This document shows, in pieces, positions 25,435 to 36,506 of a DNA stretch of 64,000 nucleotides (the first letter of the stretch is position 1; every line of letters starts with the position of its first letter). The notes beneath the pieces are model-generated. The model ran no database searches and had not been told where the DNA came from. It was given only the letters and a program-made list of their open reading frames with translations. Both the position numbers and the translations under genes were made by a program. The DNA lies in contig NC_045149.1 of the NCBI RefSeq assembly GCF_008831285.2, positions 17,189,035 to 17,253,034 on the forward strand, written 5' to 3'. The DNA is from Nymphaea colorata. Its lineage: Eukaryota > Streptophyta > Magnoliopsida > Nymphaeales > Nymphaeaceae.

Positions 25435-25632
25435 TATCGGTACTTTAGTTACTTTCTTCAACTCAAGAGTAACACCTACTACCTTTTGCACGGGTCCACT
25501 TAATTTTTTATCAGATCTGATATTTTCAGATCAGTTTGGTTGGATATCCGATTTAAATATGATCTATTGACATCCTTATCGGTACTTTAGTTACTTTCTT
25601 CAACTCAAGAGTAACACCTACTACCTTTTGCA
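25379..25632. repeat. About 112-bp direct duplication
   Basis: Copy 1 (about 25379-25490) and copy 2 (about 25520-25632) share the run from ATATTTCAGATCA/ATATTTTCAGATCA through TTGACATCCTTATCGG to ACCTACTACCTTTTGCA with few differences. They are separated by about 30 bp. The duplication includes the right end of the ATCCGAAT repeat plus about 55 bp of flank, so it happened after that repeat was in place. Confidence 0.8.
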
Positions 25633-26170
25633 GTTTAGATGAACAGTACCCATGAGAATCGAATTGACAATTGAGTTCTCACCGGTCCACTAGCTAGAAC
25701 AATTGAATTTGATCTAATTGGACTTGCATAATAAGATTTAGATTTAGACCTAAATTTGAAACAAAAATCCTTTTAGAAAAACTGATGAAATGGGATTCGA
25801 ATTTCTTTTCCAGTGCATCTTCTTGTCGGCAACCAAAGATATCCAAAGGCATTACATCTCTATTTATGACAGCTAAGAATTTGGTGGCATTGAAATGCTT
25901 GATTGGCATTGCAGGAAAGTTACAAATTCAAATGAGTCCACAACAATGTCATTGGCACTGAAAGATTTGGAGAATGTTTAAAAATGAATTTGAGTTAGTT
26001 TTTTAATGGGAATGCCCTCAACAATGAGTTGAGGATTACATCATTTCATGATATGAACATTGTTGGCTTTTTTTTTTTATGGGAATTTCTTCTAAGAGAC
26101 AAATCTTTGAGCTGAACTCTCAAATGTGCCTTGAGTTCATGAACTATTGGAGAAACTTTGAGACAGGTCA

Positions 26171-26250
26171 TGTGTTCGGCCGAACACAAGTCCGGCACCC
26201 TTTTGCCTACAACTCCTTTTGGTCCTCCGAACATGTGGCCGGCCGAACAC
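26171..26250. repeat. 18-bp perfect palindrome TGTGTTCGGCCGAACACA and a partial repeat
   Basis: Positions 26171-26188 read identically on both strands. The right half GGCCGAACAC recurs at 26241-26250, preceded by CCGAACATGTGGCC. The surroundings are non-coding. Confidence 0.7.
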
Positions 26251-26649
26251 GCAGCATGAACCCCCACCAAACTTTCAATTTATATGCCAATGAAGGGTTT
26301 CAAGTTAAAACCAGCTACCTTAGAAACTCCAGAAAATGGTAGCATTCAGCATTGCCCTTTCAAGTTTGATATGCCAATGGAGGATCCTAAGAGATCAGAC
26401 CTTTACAGCAGAGCTCCCACATGGCTAGCAAGTGCAATAATACATAAAAACAGAACGGAAATAATGCCACACTAGTATTTTAAAAGAATTGAAAAAAATG
26501 TCAAATCAATCCATGTCAATAACATAAGCTATAATATGGGAATATATATTGAAAATAGTATCAGAGATATCCAGTAATATCATCTTCACACAATTTTATA
26601 TGGAGACCAAGGTTCACCATATTCTTTAAGCTAAGAGTCAATCCATTAA

Positions 26650-26726
26650 ATGTCTGCGGTTAGTAGGCAGCTAGTCTCTATTTTCAATGTCAAGAGCGTT
26701 AATCTTTTATGCTGCAAAAGAAGAAG
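26650..26726 (+). repeat. Remnant related to the SINE-like repeat
   Basis: GGTTAGTAGGCAGCTAGTCTC followed about 35 bp later by TTTTATGCTGCAAAAGAAG parallels the head of the element at 30808-31040 in order and spacing. No full copy is recognisable. Confidence 0.4.
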
Positions 26727-26793
26727 AGGGAGATTGCCTATGTATAGGTTAAAGTGGAGCAGGAGCAGCATCCAGAGACACCAGAAGAGGTAG

Positions 26794-26875
26794 TGAATCT
26801 CCTCTCCTCTACTCACCCCCAAGTGACAAGTGAAGAATCTCCTCTCCTCTACTCACCCCCAAGTGACAAGTGAAG
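26794..26875. repeat. 41-bp tandem duplication
   Basis: Two identical copies of a unit starting GAATCTCCTCTCCTCTACTC and ending in AAGTGACAAGTGAA lie head to tail, with a 41-bp period. Confidence 0.9.
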
Positions 26876-27258
26876 AGAGTTCATTAAAATAGTCAGAATG
26901 CATTTGAAGAACCATGATGATTTCAATTGGGTACTAATGGTGATGTTGCGTCAAGCCAAAACATAATTTCCCATTCTTTTTCACACTACCATTGAGATCG
27001 ATCCACACAAAATTCGACCTTATTTGGAGAAAACAAGTTCCACGAGCATGAAATTGTTGGTTTTTTTTTTTTAATCAAGGGCTAGCTCAACCAGCAAGTT
27101 TTCACCATTAGATTCAGCATCTAGGAGGGAAATATTAACCTTCATTTGTTTAATGTTTAATTAAGGAAAACCAACTTTGGCACAAAGCTTTTAAAGCCAT
27201 ACCCTTATGTCTCAAAGGTTTTGACTTGCTTCATGGTTTGAGTGGACCTACGTAGGCC

Positions 27259-27459
27259 CAGGAGTGGAGGGAGGGGGGCCCGCCTAGGCCATGTCTCTAC
27301 CCTAACTAACTTTAAAAAAAAAATTACATTAGAAAAATAAAAAATTCTTAGTTGTGCAATGTATTTTTTTTTTTTTTATTTCGGTTCAGTTTGGCCCTAC
27401 CTAGATTCAAGGTTGAACTATTTGGCCCGCCCCAAAACAAAATCTTGGCTCCGCCCCTG
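27259..27459. mobile_element. Non-autonomous hAT-type element with 8-bp target-site duplication
   Basis: A 201-bp insert with ends CAGGAGTGGAG (left) and CTCCGCCCCTG (right), inverted repeats matching at 9 of 11 positions. It is flanked by the perfect 8-bp direct repeat CGTAGGCC at 27251-27258 and 27460-27467. The CAG..CTG ends and the 8-bp duplication fit the hAT superfamily. It has no coding capacity. Confidence 0.75.
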
Positions 27460-28089
27460 CGTAGGCCGCTCCGCTTAACCAGGATGTGTACTAGAGAAGA
27501 AGGACCTTAAGTTACACTAATTGGGCCAAGCATACTGAACCTCTTATCAACCAATAACTGTAGTGTAATTAGTCCTATTAGGAATCATGGGCCCATCAAC
27601 AGCATGACACTTGTATAAGGGGAAAGTAATAGTTACTCTGTTTGATCACTGCATCATCTTCACTTGAACACGCTGTGCTTTTGATCAGTCAAATCATTCA
27701 CAATAACTTCTTTTCCCACTTGTGGAGCCATAGAAAGGTTAAATAGCAGAAAGATAATGCACATAAGTTTTCATTATTTTCAACAACTGGAAAGCAACAT
27801 CCAAGATCTTAAGCTGCCGATCATTCTCATGGCACAACAGTTGTTCACAATAATTGATTGAGACAATGAAGTTTCTGAGACAAACCATCTGCTGTGTTCC
27901 TTCTTATTTTCTCCTGCCAATACAGAAGCATGCAATACCTTATACTATCAAATATAAACAGCGACAGACATGCACGTACTCGCGGCTATACATATACGCT
28001 TCCATCACAATTATTCCCAACAAGAGGCTCAAAATCATCTGCCAAACAAAGTGAAGACCTGCCATGTTCGTGAATGAATAGTTCTGTCT

Positions 28090-29343
28090 TCAAATTTCAA
28101 TGGAGGTGCTAGAGGAGGCAGGCGGGCACTCATGGTAAGGGGACCTGTCCCTACCAGAGTCCTTGCAGTAGTCGTAGACCATGTGGTAGTTGTGAGCCCA
28201 TTGCATCGCCTGACTCTGCATGAGGCTCATGCCGAGGGTGCCGAGGGGAGAGGCCGACAGTGGCCGGCAGTTCTGGGAGGAGTAAGCCGGGCAGCCTCTC
28301 ACGATGAATCTGCTGTACTTGGCCACAAATGGCTGGTACCTGTAATCGGCCTTGTATTTTCCATTCTCAGTAGCCCAAGAAGAAGCATCCCATATTGACG
28401 CATAGACCCACATGGGTCTCAGAGGGAAGGTGGATGAAGACCTCCTTGGGTATGTTCTAATGGGGACATCATCCACAAAGAATCTAAGCAGAACCAAAAA
28501 AAGGACAAAAACAGAGAACAAAAGAAACAAATCAGATCACAAAGAGCAGATCAAGATCACCACAAGTCTTGTTTCCTAATGGAAAAACCAGCTTCAAGTG
28601 AAAAGGATTGGAGACGAACACTATCTCTCTTGGGTTCCAGAGGATGGCGTAGTTATGGAAGTCAGCAGTTGGATCAAACCAGAGATGAAACTTCACCTCC
28701 CTCCCTATCTTCCTCTCGGCAGTTCCGTTGATGTAGACATTGGTCTGCAGAGTGTAAGGCTTGCCGAGGGTGGTGCCCAAGAACTCAATGTCAACTTCAT
28801 CATGTTCCCCGGGATATATGTTCTCATTGGTAAGCTGCAGATCAAATTAGTTCATCTCATTTACTCAGTATGATCCTACAGAAAAGATAATAGTTGACAT
28901 AAAACAGATCGATTACAGAAATCATACGTAGAACGAAGTGATGACTCCTGCTGTGTAACCGGGATGGAGTTTGATCGCTGCTCCAAAATAACCCGATTCA
29001 TATGCTTTCTTGGATTTAAAGCCACTTCCTGATTAGTTTTCAAGGGAAAAGAGTTAGCGTGGTTTGACAGATTGATGAGAAATACAGAGCGGTAAAGGGA
29101 CTAGAGATATGATACAAAACCTGAGGATTTGTCGAGCCAAATAGTGAGAGAAGATTGATCTTCAGAAACAGACTGGTGCTGAGGCCCCCAGAGGTTTGTG
29201 AAGGAGTCGTAGAAAGATGAGGAGGGGAGGATGGAGGTTGGGTAGTAGCCAGGAGAAGGGGGCTTGTGGGCACTAACGATGCCGCTTCTGCTCAGCAACT
29301 CCAACAAGACCAGTACCAGAACAAGGCGAAGAGGCATCGCCAT
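28090..29343 (-). CDS. Xyloglucan endotransglucosylase/hydrolase, group III-A (XTH-A)
   Basis: Four exons join in frame on the minus strand: 29343-29121, 29028-28928, 28834-28620 and 28483-28090 (stop TGA), giving 310 aa. Residues 1-25 form a secretion signal ([20 protein letters not shown], cleaved near VSA). The GH16 domain carries the catalytic motif [10 protein letters not shown], with nucleophile Glu121, Asp123 and acid/base Glu125. The [10 protein letters not shown] start, [12 protein letters not shown] loop and [13 protein letters not shown] strand match XTH31/32-type group III-A proteins, whose biochemically tested members favour xyloglucan hydrolysis; that activity is inferred here. 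The C-terminal XET domain has paired Cys (CPAYSSQNC and YDYCKD..HEC). A sequon NGT is present at Asn144. This is the 3'-most (lowest coordinate) of three tandem paralogues on one strand. A TATA box is listed separately. Confidence 0.93.
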
Positions 29344-29465
29344 CTTCCTTTACCAGGCGAGCTACAACTGGCTAGTGATTGATTGATTGAATCTCTCTCT
29401 CTCTCCGGAGTAGAGTGAGAGATCTTAACGATTCTTGATAAGCATGTCTGCGTTGTCATAATCGG

Positions 29466-29473
29466 TTTATATA
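29466..29473 (-). promoter_or_regulatory. TATA box of XTH-A
   Basis: TATATAAA on the minus strand, about 123 bp upstream of the XTH-A ATG, inside a CTCTATATAAACC context that also occurs upstream of XTH-C. A CT-rich tract (about 29393-29405) lies between it and the start codon. Confidence 0.65.
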
Positions 29474-29835
29474 GAGCTTGATCGGAGGATTTGCTCTTCA
29501 ACCTCAATTTTCACACATACAACACACACACACATGTTGCACAACACACACACACACATATGCTGCCTTGACACTTTGGGGAATGGGATTTTTAACTTAA
29601 TCTGTAAATGTATGTTGCCAATTATTATGCAGCAGTAGTGCATATTTAGCATGTACTATTTCTTCTTGACTCTCTTGAATGGGCTTTTCATACGGATAAA
29701 ATTAAGATGGATGGTCTACTGATTTGTGAACCTGGACAAGATCGGTACTGGATATATATATATATATATATATATACCAACTGGATTCCAAATGTTGCTG
29801 GATGATAAAATCATTTAAACCGTCGCTAAGAACAC

Positions 29836-30030
29836 CTTGCAGCACAGAAGCATTAATAATAGTTTATAATTTAGTCACTGTTCATGGTGTTTTTAGTGAT
29901 GATCCATGGTGTTCTTAAAGACAGATTTAAATAACTTGCAACAGAAACATTAGTAGTTTATGGTTTAGCCACTATTTATGGTGTTTTTTTTAGCGATGAT
30001 CCATGGTGTTCTTTACCGGAGGATTTAAAT
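29836..30030. repeat. Diverged 97-bp tandem duplication
   Basis: The block with TAGTTTATaaTTTAGtCACT, then GATGATCCATGGTGTTCTT, recurs 97 bp further on with scattered changes, including an extended T-run. It lies upstream of XTH-A. Confidence 0.65.
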
Positions 30031-30807
30031 ATTTAACCATCATGCAACATCCGGCAGCCAACCAATTTCAATTTTCCTATATGTAAGTTAATTGTTTTAT
30101 ATGAACGGAAAAGTTTGGAAAACAAGTTTACACATATTCAACATTCTATATATATCACTCACCAAGTTGATTAAATAACTCATAAACCAGTCGTCGTAAT
30201 TCTCATATTCACTTGACTCTCTCTCTCTCAAACACACACACACACACACACATCTGCACAATTACGTCTTTCATTCAGCGTACTCATTTTTAATTTAAAA
30301 AGATATGTTGTGGATGTCCTCGGTGATTGAAAGATAATAAATACAGTTACCACAAGTTCGGAATGCACAATTCGATTTCCTTATGTGTGTTGTGTGCACG
30401 CGCCCACAAGCAAAAGCTCTATCCACATTCATCTTGTCGATGGTACCTGGTCAAAAACTAAGTTTGGCCCTGTTTGAGGTCTCGTGAAGCTACAGAACGA
30501 AAAAGAGAATACATGCATATTTCTTTGGGTGTCGAGGAGGCAAGGAATACCTCTTTGTTTGGCGCGACTCTTGTAGGCCAAGCGCTGCTCCCTGACTTTG
30601 AACTTTTCCTTTCGATCCAGGTACAGGTTATGACGTACAAAAGAGACAAAATAGTGAACTTGCGAGAAGGGAAAAGAACATTTGTTGAATGTCCTAAAAT
30701 GAATTCTCACCAATTAAACTTAAAAATCCAAAACATATGCAAAAACTTCAATTCATTTTTTAAAGTTAATTATTTTATGCTTCTCTTATAAGAGTAAGAG
30801 AAGATCT

Positions 30808-31041
30808 CATACCGGTTGGTGTATCGGGCTGGGCGAAGTTAGTAGGCAACTAGTTTCCGTTTCAAATCTCCGATATGTGAATTTCTTGTGCTGCAAAAGA
30901 TAGACACCGATATATAACATGAAACATACCAGACACACCTTTCCTGATGTACCAAAAGTAAGTCTATATCCTAGGGAGATAGGAGAAAGGTGGGAAGATT
31001 TGGCCCTTTATTGGGTGGTAGGATGAAATATTACTCTAGTT
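30808..31041 (+). mobile_element. SINE-like repeat, candidate full copy
   Basis: The left part reads like a decayed tRNA-derived promoter: GGGCTGGGCGAAGTTAGTAGG could be an A box region, and TTTCAAATCTCCGA about 20 bp later could be a B box (related to GTTCAAATCTC). The body ends with AAGATTTGGCCCTTTATTGGG and GTAGGATGAAATATTACTCT. Similar body ends recur at 31258-31323 and 32704-32773. A simple 3' tail and flanking duplication were not clear, so the class is tentative. Confidence 0.4.
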
Positions 31042-31257
31042 CTCCCAATAGTTTTCAATAAAGAGATTGTGGAATCCAATATTTTACAATTTGAATTGTT
31101 TTTCACTGCAGTAGTGATTACTTATCCCAAAAGGAGTTTGCACAACGGACATGGAAAAGGCTGGTTGGGGGTTCAAAGTTTTGGAATGACACTGACATGC
31201 AAGTTGAAACATAGTATGAGCATTACCTCAAGGCACCGAAAGCAAGCAAGGTACCTT

Positions 31258-31323
31258 GGAAGGAAAGGTGTGAGTTTTGGCCCTGTTGTTGGTTGGTGAG
31301 GATGAAATACTTCTTTTGCTTAC
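31258..31323 (+). repeat. Second copy of the SINE-like 3' body
   Basis: GTGTGAGTTTTGGCCCTGTTG followed by GTTGGTGAGGATGAAATACT aligns with the ends of the elements at about 30979-31041 and 32704-32773. The tRNA-like head is not obvious here. Confidence 0.45.
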
Positions 31324-32703
31324 GCAACACCCAACATACACCTGTGTTCATTCACAAAAGAAAGAACATGAACTAGTAGTAGAGCTAAAAATTTTTGTGG
31401 GTGGAACAAAAACATGCAAACTTAGAGTTAAAGAAAGACACTGATAAATACGTTAAGATATACATTTACATCTTGGTTTTGAAAAGTTAAGGGGCACATA
31501 TATTATGGGAACTGATCAAGTATACGATCTAGGCAGAAATTCATGAACATAGAGAACCATATGACAAAAATATGGCAAAACTCCAAATCCAGCTCTGCTA
31601 GGTGGTTTAACTCTTTCTGATATTTGCCTTCTCTTAAGAAGCCATACCCATGTGTCCTTGCAATCATATCAACCAGTGGGACCACCGGAACATGGGTGCA
31701 CAATGGTTCCGGTCAGTTTCCGAGGCACATATGGGCCAGGGCTAGGCATATCATCATCACCTTGATTTGAAACTTTTCCAAAGCTGCAGAACCCGGGCCA
31801 AAGGCCGACTGCAGCTACCCGCACCCCAGCTGCCTTCGACCTTGTTTGATAGCTAACGTACGGAACACCATGTTCCAAGTAAGACGAGGACCGCGGCTAA
31901 CCCCTTGCAAACAGCCGATGAACACATGGAACGTAATTACGTGACGTTCTTTTCCCATTATTTCTAATGCAACTTTTGCATGTTCATTTTTCACCAATTT
32001 AAATTATTTTGCGTCACAAGCTGCTGACACCTTTTGTCATCCTTGCGCTTTCCTGGAACCATTCCTGAAAAGTGCAGTAACAAGGGAACAGGATGTTCCG
32101 ATCCCTTTCGTGCGTTCCAAGGACAGGATTCAAGCGAGCTCTTTCTCGGTCCTGGCTGCCAGGGACGCCAAAATCAGACTCCTTCCTACCACTTCCTTTC
32201 CAAATCCGAACGGGGCCGGTTGAACACGTCGGTCCAATCGGGGTACAGCCAAAAATGAAAAATTCTTCGTACTAGGTCCGGCCCATTCTCTACAGCCGGG
32301 CTTCCGGCGTGACTTGGCCCGTCCCGGCCCCATGTAGTGCCAAGACCTTGGTCCTAGCCAGCTTGGCCGACCGGTCAGATCAAAGCTGAAAGCAGAAACA
32401 TACCACCATGGTGGGGCTTCCATGAAGGCATGTGTTCCAAAATTCCTACCACTAATATTTCCTTGAATTATCCTATCTTAAGCCGCATGGTATACCAGAA
32501 TATATGATATGAAACATGGTTCCTTACTTCTTCATGAGCACAAATCAGAAACCCCGGATCTTAACCCATTTTTGTCAGCATGCATGGCATTTTAAGCTGC
32601 ACCAAGTTCAAATTGGGTCTGACTTTTCATAATATTTAGATTATCTAAGTCTCAACTTTTCAAATTTCTAGTTTTAACTAAGATTGCAGATCTCCGAAGG
32701 GAT

Positions 32704-32773
32704 GGGGGAAAGGGTGGGGTTTCGGCCTTCTTGTTGGGTGGTCGATAGGATGAAATACTCTTTCTTTTCTTAC
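32704..32773 (+). repeat. Third copy of the SINE-like 3' body
   Basis: GGTGGGGTTTCGGCCTTCTTG then GGGTGGTCGATAGGATGAAA matches the same block as the two copies above. CAGATCTCCGAAGG, some 15 bp upstream, resembles the end of the B-box-like segment of the 30808 copy. Confidence 0.45.
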
Positions 32774-34297
32774 GAACAAAGCTTGTGAATACCAAAAGGA
32801 TTGACGCTGAAGCCCTTGTTTGTTTGATCAGAACACAACCAGGAGAACAAGATAAATATCAATCTATACATATAAGAAAATAATGTTCTCCATTCCTTTT
32901 CCACTATAATTTTACATGTGTGCGCTCCTGACTTGAATTTCTGGCTCTGCTCTTCCAACTGGATTCTCCTTGAAGGGCTCATGGTCCTACTTTTCAATCA
33001 TGCAAATTCATGCATTATTGTCTATTTCCGCAGTTTATGTCTTGCCACCAAATCACAACGGAAGAAGACAATCGCGTGCCAATTGGGGCGGTCCTGAACC
33101 AAATAAATTCACAAAGAGAAGAAAAAGATGGATTCAATAATGAACATTTTACAAATGAAGCACCAAAATGTTAAATGAATGACAATAATGTACTCATGTT
33201 TTCAGTATTAATTTCACTGTTGGCTGCTTGAGTTACAAAAAAACTGCTGATTGAAAAATTGTACATTTAAACGTGTTTTTCTGTTAGACCAACACTAAAA
33301 ATTTTTATTTTTTGGGCCAGAATCAACTTTTCAAGTAAATGCAGAACCGATTCTAAAGATCTAAGAGTTTTTGTTTACTCTGTAACTACAAAGATGGATT
33401 TGTCCAGTTAAGAAAAAGCAGAGGATAAAATTTAAAGAAATGAAAAGGAGAAAGACGATTTGAATAACAACTAACAAGCTAGATATTATTAGGAGAATAG
33501 GTAAAATGTTCTGTATATGGCTGCAGAAGATAAAATGGGTGAAGAAAATCGATCAACAGAGAATATTGGTCAGATGAGAATAGCTGAATTAGAGTATGCG
33601 ATATCCTTTTTAAAATGTGAACATGGTGTTAATATTTTCAGCATTCAATTGCTGGATTTAAGAAGAACATTCATAATCACGTCAGGTTTCCTAAAACAAT
33701 AACATTCGATTCTTAAATCATGTCTTCTAAGAACTTATATTCGAAGAAATAATGTTCTGTCTGTGAAATGCCTTTCATAAGTCTCGATTAATATGACCAG
33801 GAAGAATACATCTCGAATGAACTTCAGGTTGAATCTGTTTGCTTTCTCTCATCTTATAAGGAGATCGCTCATTCTATCACGGTACGCTAGATTCTTCCAC
33901 TCTACCAATGAATCCATTTCAAGAAACGGGAAAAAATCAAGAAACAATGGAGGCCAAAAGAAAATTGCTTCATTTATAACAATTTGATGTTCTTGCAACA
34001 TATGAAAGGATCCGTCATGCATTTTTCTCAAGGGAACCTGATCCCATGTAGTAATACGTTACAATTGAGGAAAGCAAGTAAACTTTTGGAGTACCATCTC
34101 TTACATTCGATATTTTTTTCTATCTAGCTGAACGGTATATCTGTATACGTATACAAATGTATCCTAACTACTCAATATATCACACTACGTATATCTGCCC
34201 TTCATCTTCTGCTCTTAAAAAGGGCCACGAACACTGTTGCCTTTCAACAAAGTGAAGGCATGCTAGGAAGCATTTTTCTTTCTTTGCTTTTGGTCTT

Positions 34298-35979
34298 TCA
34301 AGACCTGATTGAGGCACTGTTGGAGATCATCCAACACTCAGGGTAGAGGGAACGGTTCCTGGACGAGTCCTTGCAGTAGTCATAGACCATGTAGTACCTC
34401 TGAGCCCAGTGCAGAGCCAGCCTCTGCATGAGGGTCAGCCTGAAGGTGCCGCCGGGTGCGGCCGGCACTGACTGGCAGTACTGAGACGAATAAGCCGGGC
34501 AGCCTCTCATGATGAACCTGGTGTACTTGGCCACAAAGGGTTGATACCTGTAATCAGCCTTGTATTTTCCATTGTCCGTAGCCCAAGCTGATGCATCCCA
34601 TATTGAAGCATAGACCCACATTGGCCTCAAAGGGAAGGTGTTTGGGGACTTTCTTGTATATATTCTAATGGGGATATCATCTACGAAGAATCTGCAAAAC
34701 ATGAGAAAAAATCAGTGAGATGATCACAAACTCCCTGCCTAAAGTAAGCAAAAAAAAGACAGCAAAATCATAGCAAGGAGATTCAGTGAAGATTTTCAGT
34801 ATGCCTATGAAGCCAGCAGTGGGCAGTGGTGATAGACTTACACTATCTCTCTTGGGTTCCAGAGAATGGCGTAGTTGTGGAAGTCAGCAGTAGGATCAAA
34901 CCACAGATGAAACTTCACCTCCCTCCCAATCCCCTTTTCTTCAGTTCCATGGATGTAAACATTGGTCTGCAGCGTGTAAGGCTCGCCGGGAATGGTGCCT
35001 AAGAACTCAATATCCACTTCATCGTGTTGTCCAGGGTACTGATCCGCATTAGAAAGCTGATAATGCAAAGTTTATGCCATGAATATTTCAGTAAAACAGC
35101 AGGTCACATGCACATAGATAATGAGGCTATCAGAGGAAAGAAAAGATCATATGGCTCACTCACATAGAATGAAGTGATCACTCCTGCTGTGTAGCCAGGA
35201 TGGAGTTTGATAGCTGCTCCGAAATAGCCCGATCTATATGCATTTATGGACTTGAACCCGCTTCCTGATTAATTTGACCACGAGAAATATTAGTACAGCC
35301 AAGGTGTTTAATTAGAGAAATATTGCGACAACAGATGCATACTTCTGTGCCCCCAAACCAGTAATTCGAGCCCTCAATTATGATATAATTGCGTGACTAA
35401 TGAGTTCAGAAACAACATCTACAAGACTATAATCACATCATGTTTCCTAAAACAGCAATACAGTGTTCTTGTGTTACAAGTTCTAAGAACGTGTGTTTTA
35501 AGAGCACATTGTTCCTTCTGTCAAACAGAGTTGCAAGTGCTCCGTTTGATTACTAGATCATGCCTTCTGCCCTGCCAGTTTAAGAAGCCTAGGAAACTTT
35601 CACCTGAATACGCAAGTACAGATTTTCTACTGCATATAGTAAACCACAAAGAAATTTGAACTCGTGACTAGCTGCTTACTAGCCAGAACCAACACCACGT
35701 GGCTCTAACTTGAGGTTCTAACAGGTAACACACGCACACATATGATGAGAGATGAGTACCTGTTGATCTGTCAAGCCAAAGAGTGACAGATGATTGATCA
35801 GGAGAAATATACTGGTGCTGAGGGCCCCAGAGGGTTCTAAAGGACTGGTAGAAGGTGGAGGAAGGGAGGAGGGAGGTCGGGTAGTAGCCCGTAGGTGGTA
35901 CTCTCTGTCCATTAATAAGCATGCTGCTGCTCATCAACTCCAACACAATCAGCAGAAGGAAAGCAAAAGGCACTGCCAT
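34298..35979 (-). CDS. Xyloglucan endotransglucosylase/hydrolase, group III-A (XTH-B)
   Basis: Four exons join in frame: 35979-35760, 35264-35164, 35056-34842 and 34691-34298 (stop TGA), giving 309 aa. Exons 2, 3 and 4 have the same lengths as in XTH-A (101, 215 and 394 nt). The ATG at 35979 is chosen because the upstream in-frame codons begin only with TTG; it gives a 25-residue signal peptide ending LINGQ. The catalytic motif [10 protein letters not shown] places Glu120, Asp122 and Glu124. The segment equivalent to the XTH-A sequon is YIHGTEE, so no N-glycosylation site is present there. The C-terminus extends past the last Cys ([14 protein letters not shown]). Expected role: secreted xyloglucan-remodelling enzyme of the primary wall. 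Confidence 0.93.
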
Positions 35980-36092
35980 CTTTCTTCTTCTTGCCAAAGC
36001 AGAGGAGGAAGACGACTAATTAGCTGATCAGTGAGTGATACTGCCAGTGTTGGTACTGGTAAGATCATGGGAGACTGAGAGAGAGCAATGGA

Positions 36093-36098
36093 TTTATA
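36093..36098 (-). promoter_or_regulatory. TATA box of XTH-B
   Basis: TATAAA on the minus strand within CTCTGTATAAATCC, about 115-120 bp upstream of the XTH-B ATG. Position and context match XTH-A. Confidence 0.6.
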
Positions 36099-36446
36099 CA
36101 GAGCAGAAGATGGAGATGGGTGGTAGTTGGTCGTGCTTAATTTTGACTCCTAGGATTCGATTCAATCCATTCCACATCAATTTCGCCTGATGATCAGGGA
36201 GGGGCGCCAACAACGCCGGGCCAACTGCTGAGTTGATTTAGGAACAAGAGCAGAAGCCAAATGCAAACAAAAGACGGTCAAAAGTCGGGGCCAAAGCCGA
36301 AAAGAAGCTTTCACGAGCTTTAAGTTTGCTGTGGAATTCTTTTCCCACTTAATCCGGTGCTCTGTGTAACCTGACTTCTCGGGTGGGCCAATCTGCCGAA
36401 CTTCATCTGTCTACATGCTTATAGAACCACAACATTGATAAATTAT

Positions 36447-36506
36447 GCAAATTGCCTAGTTTCTATTTAAATGTATGAGACATTAATTCTTTATGCTGTA
36501 AAAGAC
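36447..36506 (+). repeat. Weak relative of the SINE-like head
   Basis: TTGCCTAGTTTCTATTTAAATG and TTTATGCTGTAAAAGACATT resemble the region at 26690-26726 and 30850-30900 in order and spacing. It is a short decayed match. Confidence 0.3.

Larger units (their letters stand above)
23661..28089. other. Gene-free interval between VPS37 and XTH-A
   Basis: AT-rich intergenic DNA with no ORF that resembles a known protein. It contains the repeat features listed separately (25066-25640, 26171-26250, 26650-26726, 26794-26875 and 27259-27459). I see nothing else of note. Confidence 0.6.
29474..34297. other. Spacer between XTH-A and XTH-B
   Basis: No supported gene. It holds (TA)n at about 29752-29775, CA repeats at about 29525-29560 and 30235-30251, a diverged 97-bp duplication, the SINE-like repeats listed separately, and a GC-richer stretch (about 31660-32430) with many GGCC/CCGG words that looks like old transposon sequence without recognisable coding parts. 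The part nearest 34297 is probably the 3' UTR of XTH-B. Confidence 0.5.

Noticed and set aside
28132-28398. Plus-strand ORF opposite XTH-A exon 4 (similar ones lie opposite XTH-B and XTH-C)
   Set aside because: Antisense shadows of conserved XTH coding sequence.
31660-32430. GC-richer block as a possible gene or CpG-island promoter
   Set aside because: All frames are short or broken, and the many GGCC/CCGG words suggest an old repeat; no splice-linked exons nearby.
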